The notes under the pieces are model-generated. The model was given only the letters and a program-made list of their open reading frames with translations, searched no databases and was not told the DNA's origin. 64,000 bases of DNA from JAGXLC01 sp964585385. Lineage in GTDB: Bacteria; Bacteroidota; Bacteroidia; Bacteroidales; UBA12077. Below are positions 32,104-42,065 of the stretch, piece by piece (the stretch's first letter is position 1; each line of letters starts with the position of its first letter). The stretch lies in the NCBI GenBank assembly GCA_964585385.1, contig CAZPDP010000013.1:13453-77452 (forward strand), given 5' to 3'. Made by a program: the position numbers and the translations under genes.

Positions 32104-34560
32104 TTATTTGTTAAAGTCTCTCAAAAATTGTTCCAGAGCGTACTCATCGGGGAAAAGTACTTGCCGTGCCTTACTTCCTTCATGAGGTCCCACAATATTG
32201 GCAGCTTCCAGCTGGTCCATAATTCGACCTGCTCTGTTATAGCCAATGGCTAATTTACGCTGAATAAGGGATGTGGAGCCCTGCTGGTTTCGGACAACCA
32301 TCCGGGCTGCTTCTTCAAACAGAGAATCCCATTTATCGATAGATTGTCCATTCATGCCCTCTCCCTGGCTTTCATCTTCGTATTCAGGAAGTGTATAGGG
32401 TTCTGAAAATCCTTGTTGATTGGAAATAAAGTCTGTTAGTTTTTCCAGCTCATCGGTGTCGATAAAAGCACATTGCAACCTGGTAAGGTCACTGCCTGTG
32501 GAAATGAGCATATCACCCTGTCCGATTAGCTGGTTGGCACCTGTGCTATCCAGTATTGTTCTTGAGTCAACCATAGCCGTTACCCTGAAGGCAATACGTG
32601 CTGGGAAATTAGCCTTGATTACCCCTGTAATAATATTGGTGGTGGGACGTTGGGTGGCAATTATCAGGTGAATACCGATCGCTCTTGCAAGTTGTGCAAG
32701 CCTGGCTATGGGTCCTTCCACTTCTTTGCCCGCTGTCATAATGAGGTCAGCAAACTCATCGATAATCAGGATGATATAAGGCAGATACCGGTGCCCTTTG
32801 TTTGGATTCAATCTTTTCTTGATGAATTTTTTGTTGTACTCCTTAATGTTCCTTACATGTGCTGATTTTAAAAGATTATACCGGTTATCCATCTCCACAC
32901 ACAAGGAATTCAGAGTTCTGATGATGTCCTGGTTCTCTGTAACAATTGGATCTTCAATATCCGGCATTTTGGCCAGGTAATGGCTCTTTATTTTGGAATA
33001 AAGGGTAAGTTCGACCTTTTTTGGGTCTACCATTACAAATTTAAGCTGTGCCGGATGTTTTTTGTAAATCAAGGAGGTAATAATGGCGTTAAGGCCTACA
33101 GACTTACCTTGTCCGGTTGCACCGGCAACCAGCAGGTGAGGCATTTTTGCAAGGTCCAGAATGTACGAATCATTCGAGATTGTTTTTCCCAGCCCTAATG
33201 GAAGTTCATCTTTTGAGTTGATAAAGTTTTTTGAAGACAGAATAGACCGCATGCTAACGATTTCTTTGTTCTCGTTGGGCACTTCAATACCAATGGTGCC
33301 TTTACCGGGAATAGGGGCAATAATCCTGATTCCCAGGGCAGCCAGACTTAAGGCTATATCATCCTCGAGGTTTTTAATTTTTGAGATTCTGATGCCCGGA
33401 GCAGGAACAATCTCATAAAGTGTAATTGTAGGCCCGACAGTGGCTTTTATCTGGTCTATCTGTATTTTATAGTTGCCAAGCGTTTCAACAATTTTGTTTT
33501 TGTTTCTTATAATCTCCTCTTTGTTAATCCGGGTTTCTCCGTCACTATCGCCATAATCCTCGAGAATTTCAATAGGAGGCATTTCAAAATGACTTAATTC
33601 AAGTGTAGGATCATAGTCTTCCAGTCTTTTGTCATCTTTAAAAATCTCCTCTTCTTCTTTTTTCCGCTGCTCAATGGTAAGTTTTATATCCTCAGACTCT
33701 TCATCCTCTTCAACAGGTTGCTCCTGGCTTTCAGGTTCCTGCTGTAAGCTGAAAGTGCCTGATGCTGATTCTTCCTTTTCCGGAGTTTCTTTCTCTGTTT
33801 CCTGGTCGGTTATACCCGGACCAGTATGCATTTTTTCAGTTTCTGTTTTCTCGGCTGAAGCTGTATCATATTCTTTTTCGGGCGTGTATGTGTCATCCTT
33901 TGTTTTCCCCGTTTCAAATTCATCTTTGTGGAATCCCGGGTTTTTGAGGGTGCTGAATTTTAGATACCGGAAGGAGAATACCCTGATTATATCGTCTTTT
34001 AGTTCTTTCAGAGGTTTTTGAAGTATAGAAATTACAAACCCTGTAACCAGCAAAACGATAAGGAATGCTGTTCCGGTTTTTCCAATAAAAGCATTAAGCC
34101 AATTGGACATAACAAGTCCATGTCCGCCACCCAATCCATTTACCAGGTATCCATTCAGATCTTCCAGGATAAATCCAAGGAGAAGAGAAAGAATTACGGT
34201 TCCCACGATGGAATACTGGATGGTTTTTTTGACCGGTAAAAGCCTGACGTTTAAAAGCTTCGCTCCAATAATAATAAACAGGAACGGTAGAGAAAAGCTT
34301 GCCACACCAAACCATTTTGCAATGAAAAGATTGGCAAATCGAGCGCCTACTTTACCTGCCCAGTTTTCAACAGTTATATTGGCATTGGAAACAACCTCAC
34401 CCCATTCGAAACTTTGGTCTGCTTTCCAGGTAAAGAAAAAGGATGTAAAGGCAATGGTAAGATAAATGGCAAAAAACAAAATAAAAATACCTGTCAGGAA
34501 TTTAATTCTTTCGTCTTTAATTCTTTTGTTCTGATTTGTGTCCCTGGTTTGTTTACCCAT
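32104..34560 (-). CDS. ftsK: DNA translocase FtsK/SpoIIIE
   Basis: FtsK pumps chromosomal DNA at the division septum. The 818-residue protein starts with four membrane helices (about 22-185), then an acidic low-complexity linker rich in Glu/Ser (about 215-310), then the motor. The motor has an alpha/beta part (about 320-440, PAPGIRISKI, APIPGKGTIGIEVPN), Walker A GATGQGKSV (about 475), Walker B ILIIDEFADLI, and ATQRPTTNIITGVIKANFPARI. The C-terminal gamma winged helix (about 750-810, GSTSLIQRKLAIGYNRAGRIMDQLE) reads the KOPS orientation sequences. Length and layout are normal. Confidence 0.95.
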   Translation of the reverse strand: MGKQTRDTNQNKRIKDERIKFLTGIFILFFAIYLTIAFTSFFFTWKADQSFEWGEVVSNANITVENWAGKVGARFANLFIAKWFGVASFSLPFLFIIIGAKLLNVRLLPVKKTIQYSIVGTVILSLLLGFILEDLNGYLVNGLGGGHGLVMSNWLNAFIGKTGTAFLIVLLVTGFVISILQKPLKELKDDIIRVFSFRYLKFSTLKNPGFHKDEFETGKTKDDTYTPEKEYDTASAEKTETEKMHTGPGITDQETEKETPEKEESASGTFSLQQEPESQEQPVEEDEESEDIKLTIEQRKKEEEEIFKDDKRLEDYDPTLELSHFEMPPIEILEDYGDSDGETRINKEEIIRNKNKIVETLGNYKIQIDQIKATVGPTITLYEIVPAPGIRISKIKNLEDDIALSLAALGIRIIAPIPGKGTIGIEVPNENKEIVSMRSILSSKNFINSKDELPLGLGKTISNDSYILDLAKMPHLLVAGATGQGKSVGLNAIITSLIYKKHPAQLKFVMVDPKKVELTLYSKIKSHYLAKMPDIEDPIVTENQDIIRTLNSLCVEMDNRYNLLKSAHVRNIKEYNKKFIKKRLNPNKGHRYLPYIILIIDEFADLIMTAGKEVEGPIARLAQLARAIGIHLIIATQRPTTNIITGVIKANFPARIAFRVTAMVDSRTILDSTGANQLIGQGDMLISTGSDLTRLQCAFIDTDELEKLTDFISNQQGFSEPYTLPEYEDESQGEGMNGQSIDKWDSLFEEAARMVVRNQQGSTSLIQRKLAIGYNRAGRIMDQLEAANIVGPHEGSKARQVLFPDEYALEQFLRDFNK

Positions 34561-34650
34561 TGTGAAAATTATTATAGCCTTTTGTAAACAACTACAAAAT
34601 TAACGAAATATTATCATGAAAAATAAGGATATGTTGGTAAAAGGACAATT

Positions 34651-35361
34651 TTACTTTATCAAATCAATTATTTCTTGCATTGTCTTTTTATTAATCCTTT
34701 TATACCCATTGGGTGTTTCAAACTTTTTGGATGAGATGTTGTATTGTTTGACTTCAGTTGCAGTAAATTTCATGGGGACGTCATAAAAATCCAGTTGAAA
34801 TTCCATCAATACCCCATTTACTGATTGAAAAGGGGTATGGTCATTGAAACCTTTGATATTGATTTTATCTGTATAGTAAATATCAAACTTTTGCTTTCCC
34901 TCTTCTCCGCTGGGCATGGTTACTTTTATTTTCTTGCAGGGATAACCTGCTATGGTTTTCGTTTCTTCCGTATATTCAACTTTAAGGTCTGGCCTTTCTT
35001 TAAAAAAGATGGAGGGTTCATTCAGCTTTTCAATGTACTTATATTTTTTATCCAGAATTGTAATCAGGGCTATGTTCGTTTCATCACTGTAATTTTTGAT
35101 GTGTGTTAGATCGAGGAGCCCGGACATGCTTTGTACCTGGTTCCTTGTGCAGTTATCCTTAAAGAGGATTTTCATTTGTTTGGGGAGAAAGTTTTGTAAG
35201 AAACGGTCCAGGGAATCCCCCATATATTCAATATCGTATATGATATGACCTTCATCTATTAATCCCTCTTTGTCTTTTTTCTTGCAAGATGAAATAACCA
35301 GAACAAAGGCAAATAAAATTAAGGCCGGTCGTAATACTGGACGGCTGAGTTTACATCTCAT
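34651..35361 (-). CDS. Lipoprotein of unknown function (DUF4412/GLPGLI-like)
   Basis: The 236-residue lipoprotein has lipobox VISSC (Cys26) preceded by a hydrophobic run. The body is beta-rich. Its pattern (IIYDIEY start, then YTEETKTIAGYPCKKIKVTM and DIYYTDKINI) resembles DUF4412 or GLPGLI proteins, in which a conserved IAGYxCKK segment is common. No enzyme motif is visible. It lies 90 bases upstream of ftsK on the same strand and may be a separate unit. Confidence 0.65.
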   Translation of the reverse strand: MRCKLSRPVLRPALILFAFVLVISSCKKKDKEGLIDEGHIIYDIEYMGDSLDRFLQNFLPKQMKILFKDNCTRNQVQSMSGLLDLTHIKNYSDETNIALITILDKKYKYIEKLNEPSIFFKERPDLKVEYTEETKTIAGYPCKKIKVTMPSGEEGKQKFDIYYTDKINIKGFNDHTPFQSVNGVLMEFQLDFYDVPMKFTATEVKQYNISSKKFETPNGYKRINKKTMQEIIDLIK

Positions 35362-35540
35362 GTATTTATTTTTCAGATTATTTGTATTGTAAAAATAGAA
35401 AATTAAATTGAAATCACCACCCTGTTTAAGGGTAAAATAATTAAGAAGTGTAATATCAAAAAATACATCTAAACGACAGGTCTGATTTTCAGTAAGGCTT
35501 TGTCTGAAAAAATAAATAAGTTAACAATGTATTTATTTCC

Positions 35541-35569
35541 TTGTTATTTGGAAATTTTTTATAGATTTG
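35541..35569 (+). promoter_or_regulatory. Putative promoter of carbamate kinase/OTC operon
   Basis: TAGATTTG (35562-35569) matches the TAnnTTTG -7 box, with TTG at 35541-35543 as -33, 18 bases apart. The ATG at 35603 is 33 bases downstream. Confidence 0.55.
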
Positions 35570-35602
35570 TAGTTTTTAATTTATAATAGTAAAAAATTGG
35601 TT

Positions 35603-36559
35603 ATGAGAAAGTTAGCAGTAATAGCCCTTGGCGGAAATGCCTTGATCAGAGGGAATCAGAAAGGTACAATAGAGGAACAGGAGCAAAATGTAACAGATAC
35701 ACTTGAAAATTTACTTTTCCTATTGGAAGAAGATTACGATATCGTAATCAGTCATGGAAACGGACCGCAAGTAGGGAACCTTCTTATGAAGAACGATGCG
35801 GGTGAGCATGTTTACAACTTACCCCAGATGCCGCTGGATGTATGTGTAGCCGATACACAGGGGGAGATTGGATATATGATAGAACGAATGATGCTGAACT
35901 TGCTGCGCAAATATAAGATTAAAAAAGATGTCGTTACTCTCGTCACACAGGTTGAAGTAGACAAGAACGATCCTGCATTCCATGATCCTCAGAAGAGAGT
36001 AGGAAAAATTTATGACAAAGAGCAGGCAGACAAACTACACAAGGAAAAAGGCTGGGTATTTAAAGAAGAAGTTAAAGCTGAAGGAGGATGGAGAAGAGTT
36101 GTCCCATCACCGCTTCCAATAAGTATCATGAATGAAAATGTTGTTGAAAACCTCGCAAGACAGGGAAATATTGTCATTGCGTCCGGCGGAGGAGGAATTC
36201 CCGTATATATCGACGGAAAAGGCCAGGTAAGGCCATCCGAAGCAGTTATTGATAAGGATATGGCTTCTTCACTTCTTGCAGCCAGGATTAAAGCTGATGA
36301 ATTCTACGTCCTGACAGATGTTGATTACGTTTATATCAATTATAAAAAACCTAACCAGAAAAAGCTTGATCCACTGGATATTGCAGATGCGAAAAAATAT
36401 CTTGAGCAGGACATGTTCTCCAAAGGAAGTATGGAGCCCAAAATTAAGGCTGCAGTTCAGTTTGTTGAAAAAGGTGGAGACAAGAGTGTTATCACCGAGG
36501 CAAAACTCCTGAAAGATAAGACATACGGAACTAAAATTATAAAAAAATACGAAGAATAA
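35603..36559 (+). CDS. arcC: Carbamate kinase
   Basis: ArcC makes ATP from carbamoyl phosphate in fermentative arginine/citrulline breakdown, or works in reverse. The 318-residue protein shows ALGGNALIRGNQKGT, SHGNGPQVGN, GWRRVVPSPLPISI, ASGGGGIPV and SMEPKIKAAVQFVEKGG, all carbamate kinase signatures. I place the start at ATG 35603; a TTG two codons earlier is less likely. It precedes OTC by 24 bases. Arginine deiminase is not in the window, so the substrate could be citrulline made elsewhere. Confidence 0.95.
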   Translation: MRKLAVIALGGNALIRGNQKGTIEEQEQNVTDTLENLLFLLEEDYDIVISHGNGPQVGNLLMKNDAGEHVYNLPQMPLDVCVADTQGEIGYMIERMMLNLLRKYKIKKDVVTLVTQVEVDKNDPAFHDPQKRVGKIYDKEQADKLHKEKGWVFKEEVKAEGGWRRVVPSPLPISIMNENVVENLARQGNIVIASGGGGIPVYIDGKGQVRPSEAVIDKDMASSLLAARIKADEFYVLTDVDYVYINYKKPNQKKLDPLDIADAKKYLEQDMFSKGSMEPKIKAAVQFVEKGGDKSVITEAKLLKDKTYGTKIIKKYEE

Positions 36560-36583
36560 TTACAAATTTTAAAAATAAGAATT

Positions 36584-37585
36584 ATGGCATTTAATATCAG
36601 AAACAGAAACTTTTTAAAACTGTTAGATTTTACCCCAAAGGAGATTCAATTTCTTCTTGATTTATCAGTGGACCTGAAAGCTGCAAAATATGCAGGAACT
36701 GAGCAAAAGAAACTAAAAGGAAAAAATATTGCCCTCATTTTTGAAAAATCTTCTACAAGAACCCGTTGTGCTTTCGAAGTAGCAGCTAAAGATCAGGGCG
36801 CTCACGTAACTTATCTTGGGCCTACAGGTTCTCAGATAGGACAAAAAGAGTCCATGAAAGATACTGCAAGAGTGCTTGGTAGAATGTACGACGGAATTGA
36901 ATACAGGGGTTTTGGACAGGAAGTAGTGGAAGAGCTTGGAAAACATGCAGGTGTACCCGTATGGAACGGACTGACTAATGAATTCCACCCAACCCAGATT
37001 CTGGCTGACTTCCTCACTATGAAAGAACACACTGATAAGCCCATGAACAAGATTAAATTCGCTTACCTGGGTGATGCCAGAAACAACATGGGTAACTCAC
37101 TTTTAATTGGTGCAGCTAAAATGGGAATGGACTTCCGTTCTGTTGCTCCTAAAGAAGTACAGCCTTCTGAAGAGCTTGTTAAGCAAGCAAAAGAAATAGC
37201 AAAAGAAACCGGAGCTAAAATCCTGGTTACCGACAATGTTGAAGAGGGCGTGAAAGATTGTGATTTTCTTTACACAGATGTTTGGGTTTCCATGGGCGAA
37301 GCTGAAGAGGTTTGGAAACAAAGGATTGAATTGCTGAAACCTTACCAGGTGAACAAGGAACTTCTTGAAAAAACAGGAAATCAAAAAGTGAAATTCCTGC
37401 ACTGCTTACCAGCTTTCCATAACAGGGAAACTAAAATTGGTGAAGATATTTACCAGAAGTTTGGAATCGAATCCATGGAAGTAACTGAAGAAGTGTTTGA
37501 ATCAGAAGCTTCTATTGTATTTGATGAAGCTGAGAACAGGATGCATACCATTAAAGCCGTAATGGTTGCTACTTTGGGTCAGTAA
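36584..37585 (+). CDS. Ornithine carbamoyltransferase
   Basis: OTC interconverts ornithine plus carbamoyl phosphate and citrulline. The 333-residue protein has the carbamoyl phosphate motif SSTRTR (residues about 56-61), GPTGSQIGQKESMKDTARVLG, FHPTQILADFLTM and the HCLPAFH motif (from about 273). Pairing with carbamate kinase points to the catabolic (arcB-like) direction, giving ATP. It ends 30 bases before a terminator, so the operon has two genes. Confidence 0.95.
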   Translation: MAFNIRNRNFLKLLDFTPKEIQFLLDLSVDLKAAKYAGTEQKKLKGKNIALIFEKSSTRTRCAFEVAAKDQGAHVTYLGPTGSQIGQKESMKDTARVLGRMYDGIEYRGFGQEVVEELGKHAGVPVWNGLTNEFHPTQILADFLTMKEHTDKPMNKIKFAYLGDARNNMGNSLLIGAAKMGMDFRSVAPKEVQPSEELVKQAKEIAKETGAKILVTDNVEEGVKDCDFLYTDVWVSMGEAEEVWKQRIELLKPYQVNKELLEKTGNQKVKFLHCLPAFHNRETKIGEDIYQKFGIESMEVTEEVFESEASIVFDEAENRMHTIKAVMVATLGQ

Positions 37586-37612
37586 AAATCATCATAAAAT
37601 ATCAGAAAATCA

Positions 37613-37647
37613 GGAGGCAGTTATGAATTTAGCTGCCTTCTTTTTTT
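37613..37647 (+). terminator. Terminator of the carbamate kinase/OTC operon
   Basis: A stem GGCAG/CTGCC extended to AGGCAG/CTGCCT, with a 12-base AT-rich loop, is followed by TCTTTTTTT. It begins about 28 bases after the OTC stop. Confidence 0.85.
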
Positions 37648-37771
37648 ACCATGAAGGCACGGAGATACAACTACAAAGAAAGTTATAACCCAATATCAAC
37701 CATGTTTTAAAATTTAACGAACAACTATTTGCATCAGAATTGCTTCGATTAGATTATAACGGTCATCAGCT

Positions 37772-38251
37772 CTAATTAATCCATTCTTTAAAGAAATAAT
37801 AAGCCATGATGAGTGAGGTGATTAATTTTAATCCGGTGCCGAGTAAAAATCCTAAAAAAGAACCAAAACCAGCCCTCAAAGAGGCATTGAAATCGGATCC
37901 TTTTATTGTTTCGCCTACAATAGCTCCAACGAAAGGGAGCAGTATAATTCCAATGGGTGGAAAAAAGAATAGACCCAGAACAACCCCGATTGTGGCACCC
38001 CAGCTTCCGTATTTTGTGCCTCCGAACCGCCTTGTGCCCCAAATAGGAACAAAATAATCAAGTAATGTTACAACGATTGCCAGTACCGCAAAAAATACCA
38101 GGAAGTTAGTGGTGTATTCTGCAAACTTGGTGAAATGGATTAACAACAAACCTCCAAAACTAAGAGGAGGCCCGGGGATAATCGGAAGAATACATCCCAG
38201 AACACCTACAACAAGAAGAATAATGGCCAGAACCAGTAAAACATAATCCAT
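37772..38251 (-). CDS. DUF456 membrane protein
   Basis: The 159-residue protein is almost all membrane helices (about four) with Gly-rich turns. The pattern is that of DUF456: LGCILPIIPGPPLSFGGLLL near residue 20, FVPIWGTRRFGGTKYGSWGA in the middle, then PPIGIILLPFVGAIVGE. Function is unknown; DUF456 proteins are small integral membrane proteins of the inner membrane. It is a single-gene unit. Confidence 0.85.
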   Translation of the reverse strand: MDYVLLVLAIILLVVGVLGCILPIIPGPPLSFGGLLLIHFTKFAEYTTNFLVFFAVLAIVVTLLDYFVPIWGTRRFGGTKYGSWGATIGVVLGLFFFPPIGIILLPFVGAIVGETIKGSDFNASLRAGFGSFLGFLLGTGLKLITSLIMAYYFFKEWIN

Positions 38252-38293
38252 TTCCAGGTATATTTTAGTTTCTGTAAATATATAAAAATAATA

Positions 38294-38321
38294 ATAGTCC
38301 CACTCTAGAAAATGGGACTAT
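38294..38321 (-). terminator. Putative terminator of the feo operon
   Basis: A 9-bp perfect stem (ATAGTCCCA and TGGGACTAT, 10-base loop) is followed, on the minus strand, by TATTATTTTTAT. It is 185 bases beyond the feoB-associated gene stop. The intervening stretch holds no convincing gene. Confidence 0.6.
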
Positions 38322-38506
38322 TGCTTTTAAAATCAAACGGGGAGATTAGTACCTGTAAATTGCACATAGTTTGCAATTGTTGCCGGGCATATCTTCCTTT
38401 TTGAGAAAGTTTATTGAACCATTGGTGAAATAGGCGTGTTATGGGGTTCTTTGCAATACCTGTGAGGTGAATGGTAAGGCAGGGGAAAAAGTTATAAACT
38501 GGAAAG

Positions 38507-38674
38507 TTAGGCTTTCTGGGCCTTCTTAATTTTGTTCAGGATGTCGTTAGAAGGGCATGTTTTACAGGTACAGATTCTTCCTTTTGAAGAGGATTTGAAG
38601 AAAAAATAGATGCTTCGTACCGTGTAAATAACGGCCAGAAAAACAATGAATAATGCGATGAATTCCTGTATCAT
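38507..38674 (-). CDS. FeoB-associated Cys-rich membrane protein
   Basis: This 55-residue gene is easily missed. It reads MIQEFIALFIVFLAVIYTVR, a membrane helix, then a basic SSSKGRICTCKTCPSN segment with three Cys (CTCKTC), and ends KKAQKA. Small Cys-rich membrane proteins next to feoB are a recognised family (FeoB-associated). The ATG lies just three bases after the feoB stop, so translation is likely coupled. The Cys motif may bind iron or a metal in the FeoB complex. Confidence 0.75.
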   Translation of the reverse strand: MIQEFIALFIVFLAVIYTVRSIYFFFKSSSKGRICTCKTCPSNDILNKIKKAQKA

Positions 38675-38677
38675 ATC

Positions 38678-41194
38678 TTAGGTTATTAGGTGTCCAATCT
38701 GGTTAGCTAAATATGTAACGAACCAGGCGAGTGTAGTAGTATACACTATAGCAAATGTGGCCCATTTCCAGCTTCCTGTTTCCTTTTTTATCGCCACAAC
38801 TGCTGCAACACAAGGGAAATACAATAAGATAAAAAGCAGGAAACTTATAGCCGTCATCTTGTCAAATACTTTCTGCCCTTTTCTTTCGCCGGATTCATAT
38901 TCTGCTTCTTTTAATTTTTCAACCAGTTTTTCAGTATTTTGTTCAATATCAGAATCGGCCTGATACAAAACTCCCATAGTGCTTACTACAATTTCCTTGG
39001 CCGCAATACCTGAAAGCAGGCTAACACTCATTTTCCAGTCAAATCCGAGGGGCCTCATTACCGGTTCGATCAAATGCCCCAGCTTTCCTATGTATGAATT
39101 TTCCTGAAGCCTGAGTTTTTTTTCTTTTTCCAGCTCTTTAACCTTTTCATTGAGAGACTGCCCGTTGGTGTTTAATAAAGCTTGTTTCTGTTGAGGCCTT
39201 TCACTCTTTGCGGCAGATTTGTCTTTCAGGTTTTCAATTTTTTGATTATAATCTTCCCGTATATCAGTGTTTTTTGGGTAATAGCCAAGTGCCCAGATTA
39301 TTATGGATGCAACAAGAATAACACCACCCATTTTCTTAAGATATTGAGAGGCCTTGCTCCACATGTGTTTGAGTGTGTTATACAGGGTAGGTGTTCGGTA
39401 AGGCGGGAGTTCCATTACAAAAGGAATCTCATCGGTTTTAAAAAGTGTTTTTTTAAAAAAAATAGCAACCAGGGCAGCCATCAGGACTCCGAATAAATAA
39501 ACTGAGAAAAGGACAGTCCCGGGATGCTTAGGGAAAAAAGCAGAAATGATGAGGACGTAGACAGGCAGTCGGGCACTGCAAGACATAAAGGGGTTTATCA
39601 AAATGGTCAGCAGCCGGTTGTTTTTATTTTTGATGGTACGTGTAGCCATAATTGCGGGTACATTGCATCCAAAGCCCATAAGGAGAGGAATAAATGATTG
39701 ACCATGCAAACCCACCTTGTGCATAACTTTATCCATAATGAAAGCTGCCCGGGCCATGTAACCCGTATCCTCCATCAGAGAAATAAAAAGGAACAGGATA
39801 AGAATATTTGGCAGAAATATGATAACGCCTCCGACGCCATCAACAATTCCATTTATTAACAAATCTTTAAGCACACCCTCATTCATAACGTAGTGGATAT
39901 ACTGGCCTGTAAGTCCTACCAACTGGTCAATCCATTCCATCGGATATTGTCCAAGCTTAAAGGTAGCCTGGAACATAATCCACATAAAAGCTATGAAGAT
40001 GGGAAATCCCAGGTATTTGTCGGTTAAAATACGGTCTATCTGGTCTGTTTTTCTTCTGAATTGGGTTTTACGATTCCCTTTATAGGTTTCTTTTAAAGCA
40101 CCTGCTATGAAGGCATATTTCGCATCTGTTATAATAGCTTCGCTGTCTTCGGAAAAATAAGATTCGAGTTTAATTATTTCTTTGTTGGCAATTTCTTTGA
40201 TTTTTACATAATTCTCCCATTTAGAGAGAGTCCATTCCGCCGCCTTGTCCTTTTCAAGCATTTTGATGGCATAGAATCTTGATGATACCAGGTCTGTCAG
40301 GCGTTTGTTTTTCCATATCTCATCCTGGATATTTCTTATGGATTTTTCCACATCCTGGCCGTAATTTATATGGATATGCCTCAGGGTAGGATCTTTGTCT
40401 TCAAATACTTCAATAGCCTTATCAAAAAGTTCTCTGATGCCTGTACCTTTTGAAGAAACAGTGGGTATAACAGGGATTCCTATCATCTTGCCCAGGGACT
40501 CATAATCAAAGTAATCTCCCTTCTTTTGGAGTTCATCATACATATTAAGCGCTATGATTACTTTGATGTCCATATCAATGAGCTGGGTGGTAAGGTAAAG
40601 GTTTCGCTCAAGATTAGAGGCATCCACAACATTTATAACTATATCGGGTAATTCACCGAGTATATGTTTTCTTACAAATAATTCTTCCGGGGTATAAGCT
40701 GAAAGGGAATAGGTACCTGGTAAGTCTGTAATGTTAAAGCTATAGCCTTTTTGCCTGTATCTTGCTTTTTTTGATTCTACCGTAACTCCCCCGTAATTAC
40801 CTACACGCTCTTTTGATCGTGAAGCGAAATTAAAAAGGGTTGTTTTTCCGCAATTGGGGTTGCCTACAAGGGCTATATTTATTGTTTTTTGTTTTTCTCT
40901 GGCCGTTTTTTTGAGTTCATTTTCGGTTATGACTCCATTGGAATGTTCCGGATTTTCCCTTTGGGCTTCATCCCTGGTAACTACTTCAATGAGAGAAGCT
41001 TCGCTTTTCCTCAGGGAAACCTCGTACCCCATGATGTTATACTGCACAGGATCTTTGAGTGGAGCATTTTTAACTACTGTTACTTTCTTGCCTTTTACAA
41101 AGCCCATCTCCATGATGCGACGACGGAATGCACCTCTTCCTCTCACTTTTGTGATAATTCCCGACTGTTTGGTTTTTAATTCCGAAAGCTTCAT
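38678..41194 (-). CDS. FeoA-FeoB fusion, ferrous iron transporter
   Basis: FeoB imports Fe(II) across the inner membrane. Residues 1-72 are a FeoA SH3-like domain (MKLSELKTKQSGIITKVRGR, GFVKGKKVTV, EASLIEV), fused to FeoB. The G domain has Walker A GNPNCGKTT at 111-119, followed by YGGVTVES and DLPGTYSLSAY. The C-terminal half has the membrane core with gate motifs (GFGCNVPAIMATRTI and a similar later repeat). At 838 residues it is normal for a fused FeoAB. It is followed by the 55-aa Cys-rich protein. Ferrous uptake fits an anaerobe. Confidence 0.95.
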   Translation of the reverse strand: MKLSELKTKQSGIITKVRGRGAFRRRIMEMGFVKGKKVTVVKNAPLKDPVQYNIMGYEVSLRKSEASLIEVVTRDEAQRENPEHSNGVITENELKKTAREKQKTINIALVGNPNCGKTTLFNFASRSKERVGNYGGVTVESKKARYRQKGYSFNITDLPGTYSLSAYTPEELFVRKHILGELPDIVINVVDASNLERNLYLTTQLIDMDIKVIIALNMYDELQKKGDYFDYESLGKMIGIPVIPTVSSKGTGIRELFDKAIEVFEDKDPTLRHIHINYGQDVEKSIRNIQDEIWKNKRLTDLVSSRFYAIKMLEKDKAAEWTLSKWENYVKIKEIANKEIIKLESYFSEDSEAIITDAKYAFIAGALKETYKGNRKTQFRRKTDQIDRILTDKYLGFPIFIAFMWIMFQATFKLGQYPMEWIDQLVGLTGQYIHYVMNEGVLKDLLINGIVDGVGGVIIFLPNILILFLFISLMEDTGYMARAAFIMDKVMHKVGLHGQSFIPLLMGFGCNVPAIMATRTIKNKNNRLLTILINPFMSCSARLPVYVLIISAFFPKHPGTVLFSVYLFGVLMAALVAIFFKKTLFKTDEIPFVMELPPYRTPTLYNTLKHMWSKASQYLKKMGGVILVASIIIWALGYYPKNTDIREDYNQKIENLKDKSAAKSERPQQKQALLNTNGQSLNEKVKELEKEKKLRLQENSYIGKLGHLIEPVMRPLGFDWKMSVSLLSGIAAKEIVVSTMGVLYQADSDIEQNTEKLVEKLKEAEYESGERKGQKVFDKMTAISFLLFILLYFPCVAAVVAIKKETGSWKWATFAIVYTTTLAWFVTYLANQIGHLIT

Positions 41195-41370
41195 TTTTGT
41201 TTAGACTTAATAAAAAGAAGAAGGTTGACAAAAATAGGTATATTTTTTTTTACCTCAATAATTAAATCATGGTAGTCCTGAAAAATCAACAATTGCATCA
41301 CTGTGAACTTGATACCATTACTTTAAAATCAATTGCCGGATTAGATAAGTGTTAGGGTAGGGAGTTATAA

Positions 41371-41396
41371 AAAAAGCCGGTTTTACCGGCTTTTTA
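41371..41396 (-). terminator. Terminator of the PUR gene
   Basis: The stem AAAAAGCCGG/CCGGCTTTTT with loop TTTTA is symmetrical and could work for both strands. It lies just downstream of the PUR gene stop (41402). Confidence 0.85.
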
Positions 41397-41401
41397 CTTT
41401 T

Positions 41402-41815
41402 TTATTCTTTGTTTTCTTCTAAATCTTCGAATTCTACATCCGAGGTATAGCTGACATTTTCATTTGTGTTTAATTCCTCCTTTTCAGGTGCACTTTGTCT
41501 TTCCTGATTCATTTCATGACCCTTCTCAGCTTTGATAAAATTGATTACTTCCTCCAGATTTTCTGTGAATTTGTCAAAATCTTCTTTGTATAAAAAGACT
41601 TTGTGTTTTTCAAAAAATCTTTTACCGTTTTTTTTGAAACGCTTTTTACTCTCTGTAATTGTCAGGTAATAATCGTCATTTCTAGTTGCTTTTACATCCA
41701 GAAAGTAAGTCCTCTTTCCAGCTCTGATAACTTTCGAGAAAATAATGTCTCTTCCGTTTTTCCCTTGTCCTTCTTTGTTTTCAAATCCTTCTTTGTTTTC
41801 GTATCCGTCCATCAT
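41402..41815 (-). CDS. PUR-family DNA/RNA-binding protein (DUF3276)
   Basis: The 137-residue protein matches the Bacteroidota PUR repeat proteins (formerly DUF3276). The core GRDIIFSKVIRAGKRTYFLDVKATRNDDYYLTITESKK and the following FFEKHKVFLYKEDFDKF form the beta-beta-beta-beta-alpha PUR fold. The N-terminus has two ENKEG repeats and the C-terminus is acidic and disordered. It probably binds single-stranded nucleic acid; its cellular role is not established. Confidence 0.9.
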   Translation of the reverse strand: MMDGYENKEGFENKEGQGKNGRDIIFSKVIRAGKRTYFLDVKATRNDDYYLTITESKKRFKKNGKRFFEKHKVFLYKEDFDKFTENLEEVINFIKAEKGHEMNQERQSAPEKEELNTNENVSYTSDVEFEDLEENKE

Positions 41816-42065
41816 TAATTACTTTTAAAAGTTTTACTTTCAATTACCAAAAGTATAAAATTCTTAATGGTTTACTTCACAAAAATATTTTTTTTATTAA
41901 AAAATTAAATATTTTTTTTGTTAAAAATTACTCTACTGTTTTTGATATGCGCTGGTTATCTCTTTTTTGAAAATTCATCATTAAATACCGTTTTAATTTT
42001 CTATTAGTAAATTTTTTCACTTATTTTGCACTTGTTACAGAATAGTATTAATTACCCTCAAGCGA

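Noticed and set aside
38346..38390. 14-codon minus-strand frame with two Cys (MPGNNCKLCAIYRY)
   Set aside because: Too short to support, no motif match beyond CxxC, no conserved partner; likely intergenic.
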